This document shows, one piece after another, positions 28,577 to 37,505 of a DNA stretch of 64,000 nucleotides. A program made the position numbers and the translations under genes. Positions within the stretch are counted from its first letter, which is position 1. Each line of letters opens with the position of its first letter. Source of the stretch: Candidatus Epulonipiscium sp. (GTDB lineage Bacteria > Bacillota_A > Clostridia > Lachnospirales > Cellulosilyticaceae); NCBI GenBank assembly GCA_012841565.1, contig DUUM01000179.1, forward strand, positions 1 through 64,000, given 5' to 3'. The notes beneath the pieces are model-generated. The model saw nothing but the letters and a program-made list of their open reading frames with translations. It was not told the origin of the DNA and ran no database searches.

Positions 28577-29703
28577 ATTTTACCTCCGTTTAAGTTCACA
28601 TAACCTTCCATTAACTTTTCTACCATTGGTCCTAGTTCTGGTTTTGTTTCTGTTATCACAAATGCTTCTTTACATAGTTCTTCTTCGTAAGCGTTGAGTG
28701 CTTTTATTTGTTTTTGTGTGTTTTCATATTCTAAGTTTATGTTTTTCATAAGGACAGAAATATTTTGAACTTCGACCCACTCATCAATATTATCAAAAGT
28801 ATCTCTTTCTATACCTTTTTCATATAAAATATCAAAAACCTTATTTTCAATTTCAACTAGTTGGTTGTTCATGTTATTATAGTAAACTTCATTGTTTTTG
28901 TTTTTGAGGTACCGATTATATTGCCCTTGGAGTTGGTCTGCACCGGTAATGGCTAGCTTTTGATACTGGTAGTTGAGATAATTTGTGTGATGATAATATC
29001 TAATTTTTGTCTGATTCAGTAGTCTACTGGCTTTTTGCTGCAGAATTTCATTGCGGTCTAGTTCGTATTCGATGTGTCTTTTTGTAATAAATATTCCAAA
29101 ACCAAAAAGCAAAGTCATAATACCTATAATACTTGTGGGTATAAACGTGCTTTCTCTGAGTGTTTGCACCATAGCTAACAGTATAATACTGACAAGTCCT
29201 AGTATGATCATAAGGGTAATGGCAATTATTTTCAAGGCTCTATGGCCTGTTATCAGTGTTTCCCTATAATCGTATAGATCATCTCTTTCTTCTTCTAGGT
29301 AAAGGATATCACTCTGACTATATCGTTGGTCATTTTCTGTTTGCCTTATTTCTTTGATTAAGTCTGGGATTTCCTTTTCCCGGGCCTGGATGACTCTAAG
29401 AGAGGGGTTATTTTGTATCAGTCGGCCCTCTAGGAGCTTTCTTTGTTCAATCACATTTTTATATTGATCTAGAAACCCTGCAACTTTCCCATGATCTTCA
29501 ACTGTTAGGGATTCATATTTTTCTAAATCCTCTTTACGTTGTTTCATACCCGTAACATATCTTTCGAGTCTTTTTCGCTTGGTTTTAATATCTTTTAGTT
29601 CATTAAATATTTCATCTATGCGGTGTTCTTCATCTGTTTCTGCTATAGACGATCTCTTTATCATCTTTTTATTAAATATGGAAAAAAGTTTTCGAAGTTT
29701 CAT
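28573..29703 (-). CDS. Coiled-coil membrane protein of unknown function
   Basis: 376 residues from an ATG at 29703 (AGGAGAGG nine bases upstream; a GTG three codons earlier is too close to it). Long charged helices at about 20-155 and 210-340 surround two hydrophobic segments at about 160-205 (KIIAITLMIILGLVSIILL and IGIMTLLFGFGIFI), a membrane hairpin with both coiled coils on the same side. It overlaps valS by 4 bp, so the two are co-expressed. No family recognised. Confidence 0.7.
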
Positions 29704-29739
29704 CTTGCTCACCCTCTCCTAAAAATCTATGTAAAAAGG

Positions 29740-29807
29740 TGCCTGACACATCCTTTCCAGGACACACAACTCTGGTTGCAAAAGTCCCAGAAAGGATGTG
29801 TCAGACA
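29740..29807. repeat. 68-bp palindrome, TGCCTGACACATCC family
   Basis: Arms 29740-29763 and 29784-29807 are 24-bp inverted copies with four mismatches around a 20-base loop. The core CTGACACATCCTTTC is perfect. It lies between the S1 gene terminator and the next gene. The GTGCCTGACAC sequence resembles palindromic intergenic repeats I recall from other Firmicutes, and differs from the GTTAACCGTCCCC family elsewhere in the window. Confidence 0.75.
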
Positions 29808-29850
29808 CGGTACCACCTCAGTAAGGAAAGTAGAACTTTCCTATCATATA

Positions 29851-29880
29851 AAAAAAGGCCATCCTTGGAGGATAGCCTTT
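29851..29880 (-). terminator. Terminator of the S1-protein gene
   Basis: AAAGGCTATCC and GGATGGCCTTT form a stem followed by seven T on the minus strand, four bases past the stop codon at 29884. Confidence 0.85.
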
Positions 29881-29883
29881 GTC

Positions 29884-31116
29884 CTAATTAAATAGGTCTT
29901 TGAATGCATCTCCTAATGCGTCTCCAATTGTTCCTAATCCCTCGTCCTCGGAGCCTGCATATTGTTTTACTAATTCAGCATCAAATTCGTTTTGAACTTC
30001 TTTAATACTAAGTGAAATCTTCTTTGACTTTGTATCAATGTCCATGATTTTAACTCTTACTGCTTGTCGCTCTTCTAGTACTTCTGATGGTTTACCGATT
30101 CTATTTTCGCTAATTTGTGATATATGCACAAGTCCTTCTACAGAATCTGCAATTCTTACAAATGCGCCAAAATCAACAAGTCTTGTAATAACACCATCTA
30201 CGATTGAGCCTTTCTTAAGCGCTTCTGCATTGACAGTCCATGGGTCTAATGTCATATCTTTAAATCCAAGGCCTACTTTGCCAGCAGCTTTATCAATTTT
30301 TATAACGGTTACTTCAATTTCTTGTCCTTCTTTGATCACTTCTGAAGGATGTTGAATCCTTGTCCATGAAAGGTCGCTATTGTGTAGTAATCCTTGTACA
30401 TCACCGATATCAACAAATGCGCCAAATGGCATTAATTTAATAACAGTACCTGTTTTTACATCGCCTATTTTAAGGTTTTCAATAACAGATTGTCTAGCAG
30501 CATCGCTTTCTTCTTTTGCAAGTCTTCTTGAAGATAATACTAATTTGTTTTTTGATTGGTCAAATTCAATGATTTCTGCACGAATTTTTTTACCAACAAA
30601 TGTTGAAATATCTTCTACGTATCTGTCTGATAGTTGTGATGCTGGAATAAATGCTCTGATTCCGTTATGATCTGCAACTACGCCACCTTTTACAGCTTCT
30701 GAAACAGTTACTTCAATAACTTTACCATCTTTGTGGTCTTGTTCAATATCATCCCATGCTACAAGTCCGTCCGCACGTTTTTTAGATAATAGGACATTAC
30801 CTTCGCCGTCGTCTAGTTTTAAAACTTCAACGTTAATAACATCTTCTGGTGATACGATGTCTGCTGGTGCCACATCTTTTTTGTTTGTAAGTTCGTTTAG
30901 TAGGATAATGCCATCTGCGTGGTATCCTATGTTTACGATTACGCTGTCTGTATCTACTGAAACTACTTTACCTTCTAATATATCTCCAGTATTAATACGT
31001 ACCATGCTTTTGTCAATCTCTTTCATAGCATCTTCCATTGTTGCATCTTCTATTATTGCATTATCCGTTGCTGCAGTCTCAACAATCTCTTCTGCAGTTA
31101 CATTTTTCTCTTCCAT
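29884..31116 (-). CDS. rpsA: S1 RNA-binding domain protein (ribosomal protein S1-like)
   Basis: RNA-binding protein of 410 residues with four S1 domains at about 43-108, 125-190, 211-280 and 296-366. The last two are the most typical (GAFVDIG and GAFVRIADSVEGLVHISQ). An acidic N-terminus precedes them. Firmicute S1 homologues with four domains are shorter than the six-domain E. coli S1 and may act in mRNA binding rather than as a core ribosomal subunit. AGGAGG precedes the ATG. Confidence 0.88.
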   Translation of the reverse strand: MEEKNVTAEEIVETAATDNAIIEDATMEDAMKEIDKSMVRINTGDILEGKVVSVDTDSVIVNIGYHADGIILLNELTNKKDVAPADIVSPEDVINVEVLKLDDGEGNVLLSKKRADGLVAWDDIEQDHKDGKVIEVTVSEAVKGGVVADHNGIRAFIPASQLSDRYVEDISTFVGKKIRAEIIEFDQSKNKLVLSSRRLAKEESDAARQSVIENLKIGDVKTGTVIKLMPFGAFVDIGDVQGLLHNSDLSWTRIQHPSEVIKEGQEIEVTVIKIDKAAGKVGLGFKDMTLDPWTVNAEALKKGSIVDGVITRLVDFGAFVRIADSVEGLVHISQISENRIGKPSEVLEERQAVRVKIMDIDTKSKKISLSIKEVQNEFDAELVKQYAGSEDEGLGTIGDALGDAFKDLFN

Positions 31117-31188
31117 ATAAGTGCCTCCTCGTCATATGTTCTACATCCATTATGATACACTAAATTTCGGTAATTGTCATGTTAAAAT

Positions 31189-32361
31189 TTATAGATAGTC
31201 TATTTCTACATATTTACCGATATCCTCTAAGCATTTTTTGATTTCTTTCATAGCTTTTATTTTTAAGTTAAACGTCCCTGGGAAGTCGGGATTTTGGTGT
31301 GCTGGATTAATAGCCTTGCCCACCCATAGATGAATATGTGTACTTTCGTCTATTAATATTCTAGCCATACTTGATGCCCCATCTAGACCTTTTATCGGGG
31401 GCGGAATCATCCCTTGTTTTTTTTGCTCATGGTAATCAGATAATAAGTCTTTTACTTTATTGAGTGTCAGCAGGCCTTCTGTCACTAACTCTATTCCTTC
31501 CATGCGCCCCATGGGTGGTACTTCCGGTGTGTAATGAACCAAGTCGATTTCAATTGGGGTGTTAAATGCATCCGCCACAAGGTTTGCTGTTGTACCCCCG
31601 CATAAAATCACTTTTCCTTGAGCAGCTTTTATTTTTTGAAATAAAATCTTATCATTTTCTTTATCTTTTGGTGGTCCTGTAAAAAGATCTATATATTGAT
31701 TAGCCCTTATTTTGATGGTTATGACCGTTGTGTCATCTCCCGGAGCATTGGCGTACAAATTTTCACACACACTCATTAAATTAGTGGCTATTTTTTCTGC
31801 GCTCGTTTCTAGTTTTACAAGTTCTGATAAATAATCATTGACGTGCTCCCATTGCCATCCTAGGTTTAGTTTTTCACCTATACCAGCATGTATAACGCCA
31901 TCACTTACGATGGTTAATACATCATTTTCAAGCATCTGAAAGTGGCTCTCGTAGATTAATTTATTATTGACCTCTTTTTCTACCTTTTTAATAGGATAGG
32001 TTTCCCCGTTTCTATAAAAAAATACAGATGGGTTATCATATTCCACCATATATACATTCCCATTTTTTTCCACCTTTATAATTGTAAATGTGGAGTATGC
32101 TAATTTTCGCACACTACATTCCGGGAGGGTATTGGTTATGGTATCAATTGTTTCTTCAATGCTGGCGCCTTGTTTAAGCATTGTAATGGCAATTTTAGAG
32201 GTCAATGTGGCTAATATATTGGCTTTAACGCCACTGCCCAGTCCATCTGCTAATACGGTTATGGTCCCGTCTTGGGTCTTTATGTGTTCAACGTTGTCCC
32301 CACATAATTCTTCCCCATATTTATTGACGCTGTAGTTTGCAACATCGATAAAATATTGCAT
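31189..32361 (-). CDS. SpoIIE-like PP2C phosphatase, partner of the hydrogenase-like sensor
   Basis: Serine phosphatase of 390 residues. The first 210 residues are a PP2C/SpoIIE catalytic domain: VLADGLGSGVKANILA, IVSDGVIHAGIG and GDDTTVITI carry the metal-binding Asp residues. Residues about 215-390 form a second domain (LCGGTTANLVADAF) that I do not recognise. It lacks the membrane region of SpoIIE, so it is soluble and probably not the sporulation enzyme. The start overlaps the sensor gene stop by one base (TAATG). It is the likely output of the redox sensor and may dephosphorylate an anti-anti-sigma or similar protein; no such target is adjacent. Confidence 0.85.
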   Translation of the reverse strand: MQYFIDVANYSVNKYGEELCGDNVEHIKTQDGTITVLADGLGSGVKANILATLTSKIAITMLKQGASIEETIDTITNTLPECSVRKLAYSTFTIIKVEKNGNVYMVEYDNPSVFFYRNGETYPIKKVEKEVNNKLIYESHFQMLENDVLTIVSDGVIHAGIGEKLNLGWQWEHVNDYLSELVKLETSAEKIATNLMSVCENLYANAPGDDTTVITIKIRANQYIDLFTGPPKDKENDKILFQKIKAAQGKVILCGGTTANLVADAFNTPIEIDLVHYTPEVPPMGRMEGIELVTEGLLTLNKVKDLLSDYHEQKKQGMIPPPIKGLDGASSMARILIDESTHIHLWVGKAINPAHQNPDFPGTFNLKIKAMKEIKKCLEDIGKYVEIDYL

Positions 32362-34103
32362 TATATATCCCCTTCTTCTTCTAGCACTTGTTTAAGTTTT
32401 GTAAATGCTACTTTAGTCTCTCCCGTTGTTTCACCTAACAAGCTAGCAATTTCTTGTACGGTGCGCATCTGTTTGTTAATAATTTCTTGTGTTACAGCTA
32501 CCATATCTTGTTTGAGCTGCGTGAATTTCTCTTTTCGTCTTTCTTCTTCTGTAATGCCTACAAAAATAATAAGCAGAGCATTTCGCTTTTCTAGGTAAAT
32601 AATGTTTCTATAGGCAATATAATCGTATTTTTCATATGAAACTTTTTCTTTAAAACGACTTTGTTTATTTTCCATAGCCTCTTTAAAGTCACTATCATCC
32701 ATTACTACACCTAGCTGTTTTCCTGCTAATGCATCGCTTTTAAAACCGAATACCTCTTGGGCTGCTGGGTTGACTTCTTCAATACTAAGTTGGGAGTCTA
32801 CTACAATAATGGCATTGGGAGAGTGGGAAAATATCTTATTACTCATACGTTCCGCTTTGTTTCTCATATGTGGCAAGCACATCTCTACTTCTGACATGCT
32901 TTGGTGCACGGCAACAGCTTTATTCCTACATGTATTGTAGCCACAGGCACTGCAATTAAGCTCGTCTGCTGGAACATATTTGCCCATCTTTTCTAGTATT
33001 TGTATCATTTCTTTGTCTGTGGGTAGGTTTTCATTAAACTGTTTGTTTTTAAATTCTCTTCTCATGTCAATCTTTGGGTATAGTGTTTCTGTTTCATTTG
33101 GGGTATTGTTGTTTTGGTTGTTGTTTTTTGTATTGGTAGGATTAATGTTTTTTACGTATCTTTGTAGTGCTTGTAATCTTAAGTAAGGATTACCTGAGTG
33201 CCCTATACCCCCTGGTCCCCCAAGGCAACTTTCATTGCAGGCGCTTAGTTCCACGCATACATTGTGAAGGGTGCCATTTTTCATTTCTTCCAATATCGTT
33301 TTACAATTTTGTACGGTGTGAACCCTTATGATATCTATTTTTTTATCATCCAGAACGGTTCTGATGCCGTTTATAATCCCCCCTACAAGAGGGTATCTAT
33401 TACCCCGTAGAGTTCCACATTGATCAGGCTGAGTTTCGTCTAAAACTGAAAGATTTACGTTTTCTTCTCCAAACCACTGATTGAGCTCATCGAATGTCAG
33501 AACTGCATCGATTACGCCTATATTTCCTTTTGCTACGCTTTCGCAGCTTTTTGAAAAGCAAGGTCCTATAAATACAACATATGCTTCTGGATCCTGGGCT
33601 TTGATTAGTTTTCCGTGGGCAATCATAGGGGAGACTACCGGTAGTATATTAGGGATTAATTCTGGATAATAACGCTCAATCATCATCATGATAGATGGGC
33701 AGCAACTGGTAATTAATTCTCTGTCTTCTCGCTCTTGAATAAGCCTCTCGTATTCTCTAGAGACCATTTCTGCCCCAATGGATGTTTCTTGGACACTACT
33801 AAAGCCTAACTGTTTTAAACCCGTAATCATTTTTTCACTTTCATCAAAAAATCCTCTATAAGCCGGGGCTAGTGTAGCTATTACCTGGTGACCTACCTTA
33901 ATTTTTTCTTTCACTTCATCCACATGGGATAAGATATTCCTGGCGTTTTGTGGGCATACAACCAGACATTGCCCACAGGCAATGCAACGATCTCCTACAA
34001 TCTGAGCCTGATCGTCTTTCACCTCAATAGCCTTTACAACACAGGTACGTATGCACTTATAACAATTTTTACAATTGGCACTTGAAAAATTCATGATTTG
34101 CAT
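32361..34103 (-). CDS. [FeFe]-hydrogenase-like sensor with PAS domain (HydS type)
   Basis: 580 residues. Two [4Fe-4S] ferredoxin motifs lie at 11-21 and 40-50. The hydrogenase large-subunit-like domain follows, with TSCCP (132-136), PCFSKSCE (181-188) and ACNESCLGGPG (288-298); these keep the four cysteines that bind the H-cluster. A further Fe-S motif CSACGYNTC (384-392) and a PAS domain (about 425-530, HSPNAIIVVDSQLSIEEVNP) come next, then a short helical tail. This is the layout of group C sensory hydrogenases, proposed to sense H2 or redox state rather than produce gas. It overlaps the upstream 2Fe-2S gene and the downstream phosphatase gene by one base each. Confidence 0.88.
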   Translation of the reverse strand: MQIMNFSSANCKNCYKCIRTCVVKAIEVKDDQAQIVGDRCIACGQCLVVCPQNARNILSHVDEVKEKIKVGHQVIATLAPAYRGFFDESEKMITGLKQLGFSSVQETSIGAEMVSREYERLIQEREDRELITSCCPSIMMMIERYYPELIPNILPVVSPMIAHGKLIKAQDPEAYVVFIGPCFSKSCESVAKGNIGVIDAVLTFDELNQWFGEENVNLSVLDETQPDQCGTLRGNRYPLVGGIINGIRTVLDDKKIDIIRVHTVQNCKTILEEMKNGTLHNVCVELSACNESCLGGPGGIGHSGNPYLRLQALQRYVKNINPTNTKNNNQNNNTPNETETLYPKIDMRREFKNKQFNENLPTDKEMIQILEKMGKYVPADELNCSACGYNTCRNKAVAVHQSMSEVEMCLPHMRNKAERMSNKIFSHSPNAIIVVDSQLSIEEVNPAAQEVFGFKSDALAGKQLGVVMDDSDFKEAMENKQSRFKEKVSYEKYDYIAYRNIIYLEKRNALLIIFVGITEEERRKEKFTQLKQDMVAVTQEIINKQMRTVQEIASLLGETTGETKVAFTKLKQVLEEEGDI

Positions 34104-34348
34104 TATAACACCTTCTTCTTAATATGTACGTTAAAGAACTCAACAACCCCCTCTGGGGCTACAGCAAAAAACTCATTTTCATCGATTTGTACTGCAACTG
34201 CTTCTGTACAATGTCCAAGGCAAAATGAAGCTTTTAACTCCACCTTATCCGTTAACCTATGCTCATTAATAAGATTTTCTAAACTTTTAATAATCATATG
34301 GGATCCTTTAACATAACATGCGCTTCCTACACAGACCTTTACGACCAT
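34103..34348 (-). CDS. Thioredoxin-like [2Fe-2S] ferredoxin
   Basis: 81 residues, started at 34348 where GGAGGTG lies four bases before the ATG; a longer frame runs into the REP palindrome. CVGSACYVKG and SFCLGHCTEAV hold the four cysteines of a NuoE/HydC-like 2Fe-2S protein. It overlaps the HydS-like gene by one base and probably passes electrons to it. Confidence 0.88.
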   Translation of the reverse strand: MVVKVCVGSACYVKGSHMIIKSLENLINEHRLTDKVELKASFCLGHCTEAVAVQIDENEFFAVAPEGVVEFFNVHIKKKVL

Positions 34349-34366
34349 GTGGCACCTCCTTCTTCC

Positions 34367-34421
34367 GGGGACGGTTAACAACCTTCCTTTTTTTGGTGTA
34401 ATATAGTTGTTAACCGTCCCC
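34367..34421. repeat. REP-like palindrome, GTTAACCGTCCCC family
   Basis: Perfect 16-bp arms, GGGGACGGTTAACAAC (34367-34382) and its complement (34406-34421), around a 23-base loop, directly upstream of the 2Fe-2S gene. Confidence 0.9.
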
Positions 34422-34435
34422 TCCTTTTTCCCAGT

Positions 34436-34468
34436 AAAAAACAGTATTAGGGTAACTCTTAATACTGT
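34436..34468 (-). terminator. Terminator of the Na/Pi cotransporter gene
   Basis: ACAGTATTA and TAATACTGT pair across a ten-base loop and are followed by TTTTTTA on the minus strand, 20 bp past the stop. Confidence 0.8.
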
Positions 34469-34488
34469 TTATGTTGTATATATTTATA

Positions 34489-36144
34489 TTATAACTTTGT
34501 GTTTTGCTCTATTGTCGTATTGGCGATATTAGAGGCATGGTCTGAAATTCTTTCTAGGTTACTAATAAGGTCTAGGAATGTTATTCCCGCCATAGATGTA
34601 CAGCGTTCTTCTGTTAGACGTTTAATATGCCTGTTACGTAATGCTTTTTCCATTTCATTTACTTTTTGCTCTGCTTCAAGTACTTGCCTAGCCAGGTTCA
34701 CATCATTTTTTGCACATGTTTCAAGTGCAAGTCTAAAACTTCGTGATGTTGCTGCTACTATTTCTTCTATCTCACCTTTTGCTACTTCTGAAAATATTAA
34801 GTCATCTCTTATTGCAATTTCACCTAACTCTGCAATGTTTTCAGCATGATCCCCAACGCGTTCCACATCACTAACCGAGTGAAATAGACCTGTTACAATC
34901 ATATGCTCATATTCTGAAAGAGGCGTATTTGTGATCTTTACCATATAGTCATTAATGCCATGTTGTAGTGCATTAATTATTTTTTCTCTTTTAAATACAT
35001 CTAAAACCTTTTCTTCGTCTTTTTCTAATAGACCTTCTACTGCCAATTTTACATTAAGGGCACTCATTTCACCCATTCTAACGACTTCTTTAACTACGTT
35101 TTGTATTGCAAATGAAGGTGTTTCTAAAATACGATTATCTAGATGGATAAATTCTCCTTTTGATTCTTTATCTTCTCCACCAACAATTTTTTCAGCTAAA
35201 AACACAATTTTATCAGCAAATGGAAATAGTGACAATGTGTTTAGTATATTAAATACTGTATGTACTATACTAATTTCTGTCATCGTAATAAATGTTTTGC
35301 CTACAGTTGTATTGATTCCTTGGAAATAAATTACAGCTATAATTGAAAAAACTATTGATCCTATAATATTAAATAATAAGTGAACTACTGCTGCACGTTT
35401 TCCGTTTTTAGATGCCCCTATAGCAGATAGTATGGCAGTTATACATGTTCCTATATTTTGCCCCATAATAATATAAACTGCTGCACTCCACGGAACTAGT
35501 GAAGCTGCCGCTAATGTCTGTAGTATACCTACTGAAGCAGAACTACTTTGTATGATTGCTGTTACAGCTGCTCCTGCTAAAACTCCTAATATAGGGTTAC
35601 TACCTATTTTAATAAACGCATTTTTAAATTGAGGCAATGTACCTAAAGGATGAACGGCCTGTCCCATAAGATCTAATCCTAAAAACAATACACCAAATCC
35701 AAATAGAATTCCACCTATTTGGTGAACCTTATCTTTAGATGAGAAAAACAACATGACAACACCTATTATAATAGTAATTGGTGCTATTGTAGATGGCTTT
35801 AAAAATGTTGCCCATTCTCCAAGTGATACAATCCAAGCCGTTACGGTTGTCCCTATATTGGCTCCCATAATAACGCCAACTGCCTGAGAAAGAGACATGA
35901 GCCCTGCGTTTACAAACCCAACTACCATAACAGTGGCAGCAGAACTACTTTGCATGATTCCCGCTATACCTAATCCTACCAAAACACCTAAAAAACGATT
36001 ATTGGTAAGGACTTCTAATAATTTTTTCAGCTTATTTCCTGCTGCTTTTTGCAAGCCTTCACCCATAATATTCATACCATATAAAAATAATCCTAGACCA
36101 CCAATAAAACTTAAGCCCATTTGCATATAGTTTATATCCACCAC
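34489..36144 (-). CDS. Na+/phosphate cotransporter with PhoU-like domain
   Basis: 551 residues. Two Na/Pi cotransporter repeats fill residues 1 to about 330, with the paired QSSSA motifs (GIMQSSSAATVM and AIIQSSSASVGIL) that mark the substrate site. Residues about 345-545 are two PhoU-like helical bundles (ERVGDHAENIAELGE and ERISDHASNIANTT). The start is a GTG at 36144, six bases after AGGAGG. Sodium-driven phosphate transport is the family role; in several bacteria such proteins work as exporters. Confidence 0.92.
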   Translation of the reverse strand: MVDINYMQMGLSFIGGLGLFLYGMNIMGEGLQKAAGNKLKKLLEVLTNNRFLGVLVGLGIAGIMQSSSAATVMVVGFVNAGLMSLSQAVGVIMGANIGTTVTAWIVSLGEWATFLKPSTIAPITIIIGVVMLFFSSKDKVHQIGGILFGFGVLFLGLDLMGQAVHPLGTLPQFKNAFIKIGSNPILGVLAGAAVTAIIQSSSASVGILQTLAAASLVPWSAAVYIIMGQNIGTCITAILSAIGASKNGKRAAVVHLLFNIIGSIVFSIIAVIYFQGINTTVGKTFITMTEISIVHTVFNILNTLSLFPFADKIVFLAEKIVGGEDKESKGEFIHLDNRILETPSFAIQNVVKEVVRMGEMSALNVKLAVEGLLEKDEEKVLDVFKREKIINALQHGINDYMVKITNTPLSEYEHMIVTGLFHSVSDVERVGDHAENIAELGEIAIRDDLIFSEVAKGEIEEIVAATSRSFRLALETCAKNDVNLARQVLEAEQKVNEMEKALRNRHIKRLTEERCTSMAGITFLDLISNLERISDHASNIANTTIEQNTKL

Positions 36145-36278
36145 AAATTTCCTCCTCTGTCAATTTCAGCCATATTAAGTCCATGATAAATCATTCCATG
36201 ATTATTCTATCATATTTAGATTTTATAAATCAAGCCCGTATTTCAAAAAGGACGAAACAGCGAAGGAACGAGGGGACG

Positions 36279-36366
36279 AAAACGAGGGTAAGAACGAGGG
36301 GACGGTTAACATTATTAATACAAATAATAATGTTAACCGTCCCCTCGTTCTTTTACCTCGTTCTTT
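36279..36366. repeat. Large REP palindrome left of the RAYT gene
   Basis: Arms 36279-36316 and 36326-36366 contain a 25-bp perfect match that includes GAACGAGGGGACGGTTAAC. The outer arms repeat the word AACGAGG. It is the longest copy of the GTTAACCGTCCCC family here and stands 125 bp beyond the transposase stop codon. Confidence 0.9.
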
Positions 36367-37485
36367 TATTTCCACTAAAATAAACCCTAAGTGTTAATTT
36401 AAACTTAGAGCATGCGTATTGTTGCAGACAAGTATTTTTCTATTTATATTTTAAATCTCTAACTAAATATATGAGCCTAGGTCTAGTATTTTATGCTATC
36501 AAACACTCTTCCAGTAATCTTTTATCTTTTAGTATAAACTCCAATCCCATAAGTGATAGTTTTGATACCCTAGATTGAGTTATATTACCTATTATTTCAC
36601 ATATTTCTCTTTGTTTAATATTACAAAAACAACTCATTAAAAAACAATTTAAAGCTCTTAATTTGGTATAAGATTTATCATATCTAATGTGTATTCCCAA
36701 GGGATCCTGATTCAGGTATTTAGCCACATAAGCTATAATCTTCTCAGGCTCTGTATCCTTTAAAAGGATACATCTCTCGCTCCGATAATCAGTCTTAGGA
36801 TTCACAAATTCAAAATCATGCTCGAATTCTTCAGATTCACTCATTCCAACAAGCTCAAGATACTTTGTTTTATTTTCTCCTTGACTAAAATGTAGCAATT
36901 CTTTCAAAAATTTGGTGTTAAGTATCCCATAAGTATTCGTATCGTCGAAGTATTCTTTCAAACTCGAAAAAGGGTATGCCACTACATTATCCCGGTATCC
37001 ATGAATATCTTTGGGGTTATTGTGAATGTATCCCGTTAGCGTAACAAAGTATTTTTCAGTATCAATTGGTTTGCTGTTAAATCTATCCCTAAAAACAGGA
37101 CCCGCTCTCTTATATTTTTTATTATAATATTGGGCATAACAAAAATTAATAACATGCATAATCTTTGAAATATCTGCACCCAGGCAATCTATTAACAGAT
37201 GTCCATGATTATCCATTAGGCAATACGAATAGACTGCAAACCCATACTTATATTGATATTTTTTTAATAACTCTAAATACTTAACTTTATCGTCATCATC
37301 TCTAAATAAATCAAATTCACTTAGGCTTCTAAACATTGTATGGTACATATTATTAAGACTTTTAAGTCTTGCTGCTCTTGGCATTTTGATCCTCTCCTAT
37401 AACTTTATTTAGAGAGATTATTGCCAAGTCTTGCTACCTTTTATACACTTTTGCTTAATATGTTTTTAAAAATGTTAACCGTCCC
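36298..37485 (-). mobile_element. RAYT transposase unit bounded by GTTAACCGTCCC repeats
   Basis: The transposase gene is framed by GGGGACGGTTAACATT (36298-36313) and AATGTTAACCGTCCC (37471-37485), inverted 15-bp matches. The boundaries are inferred from these repeats; no target duplication was identified. Confidence 0.6.
36491..37384 (-). CDS. REP-associated tyrosine transposase (Y1/IS200-like)
   Basis: 297 residues. MDNHGHLLI at about 62-70 is the HUH metal site, and YIHNNP at about 120 carries the candidate catalytic Tyr of Y1 transposases. RAGPVFRDRFNSKPI between them is typical of the RAYT branch. A C-terminal part (about 190-297) adds a helix-turn-helix-like region. AGGAGAGG precedes the ATG. 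Family knowledge is that RAYTs mobilise short palindromic REP sequences in single-stranded form; about ten matching REP arms occur in this window, all intergenic. The gene appears intact. Confidence 0.88.
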   Translation of the reverse strand: MPRAARLKSLNNMYHTMFRSLSEFDLFRDDDDKVKYLELLKKYQYKYGFAVYSYCLMDNHGHLLIDCLGADISKIMHVINFCYAQYYNKKYKRAGPVFRDRFNSKPIDTEKYFVTLTGYIHNNPKDIHGYRDNVVAYPFSSLKEYFDDTNTYGILNTKFLKELLHFSQGENKTKYLELVGMSESEEFEHDFEFVNPKTDYRSERCILLKDTEPEKIIAYVAKYLNQDPLGIHIRYDKSYTKLRALNCFLMSCFCNIKQREICEIIGNITQSRVSKLSLMGLEFILKDKRLLEECLIA

Positions 37486-37505
37486 ACCCTTCGGGCTTGG
37501 CCAAC

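Noticed and set aside
30038..31120. Several long plus-strand frames opposite the S1 gene
   Set aside because: They mirror the S1 coding sequence, are Ser/Thr-rich as antisense frames often are, and have no start signals.
31189..32361. Sporulation phosphatase SpoIIE
   Set aside because: It lacks the ten-helix membrane region and is locked in an operon with a hydrogenase-like sensor; only the PP2C domain is shared.
34103..34381. Longer start for the 2Fe-2S protein
   Set aside because: It would extend into the REP palindrome; GGAGGTG clearly marks the start at 34348.
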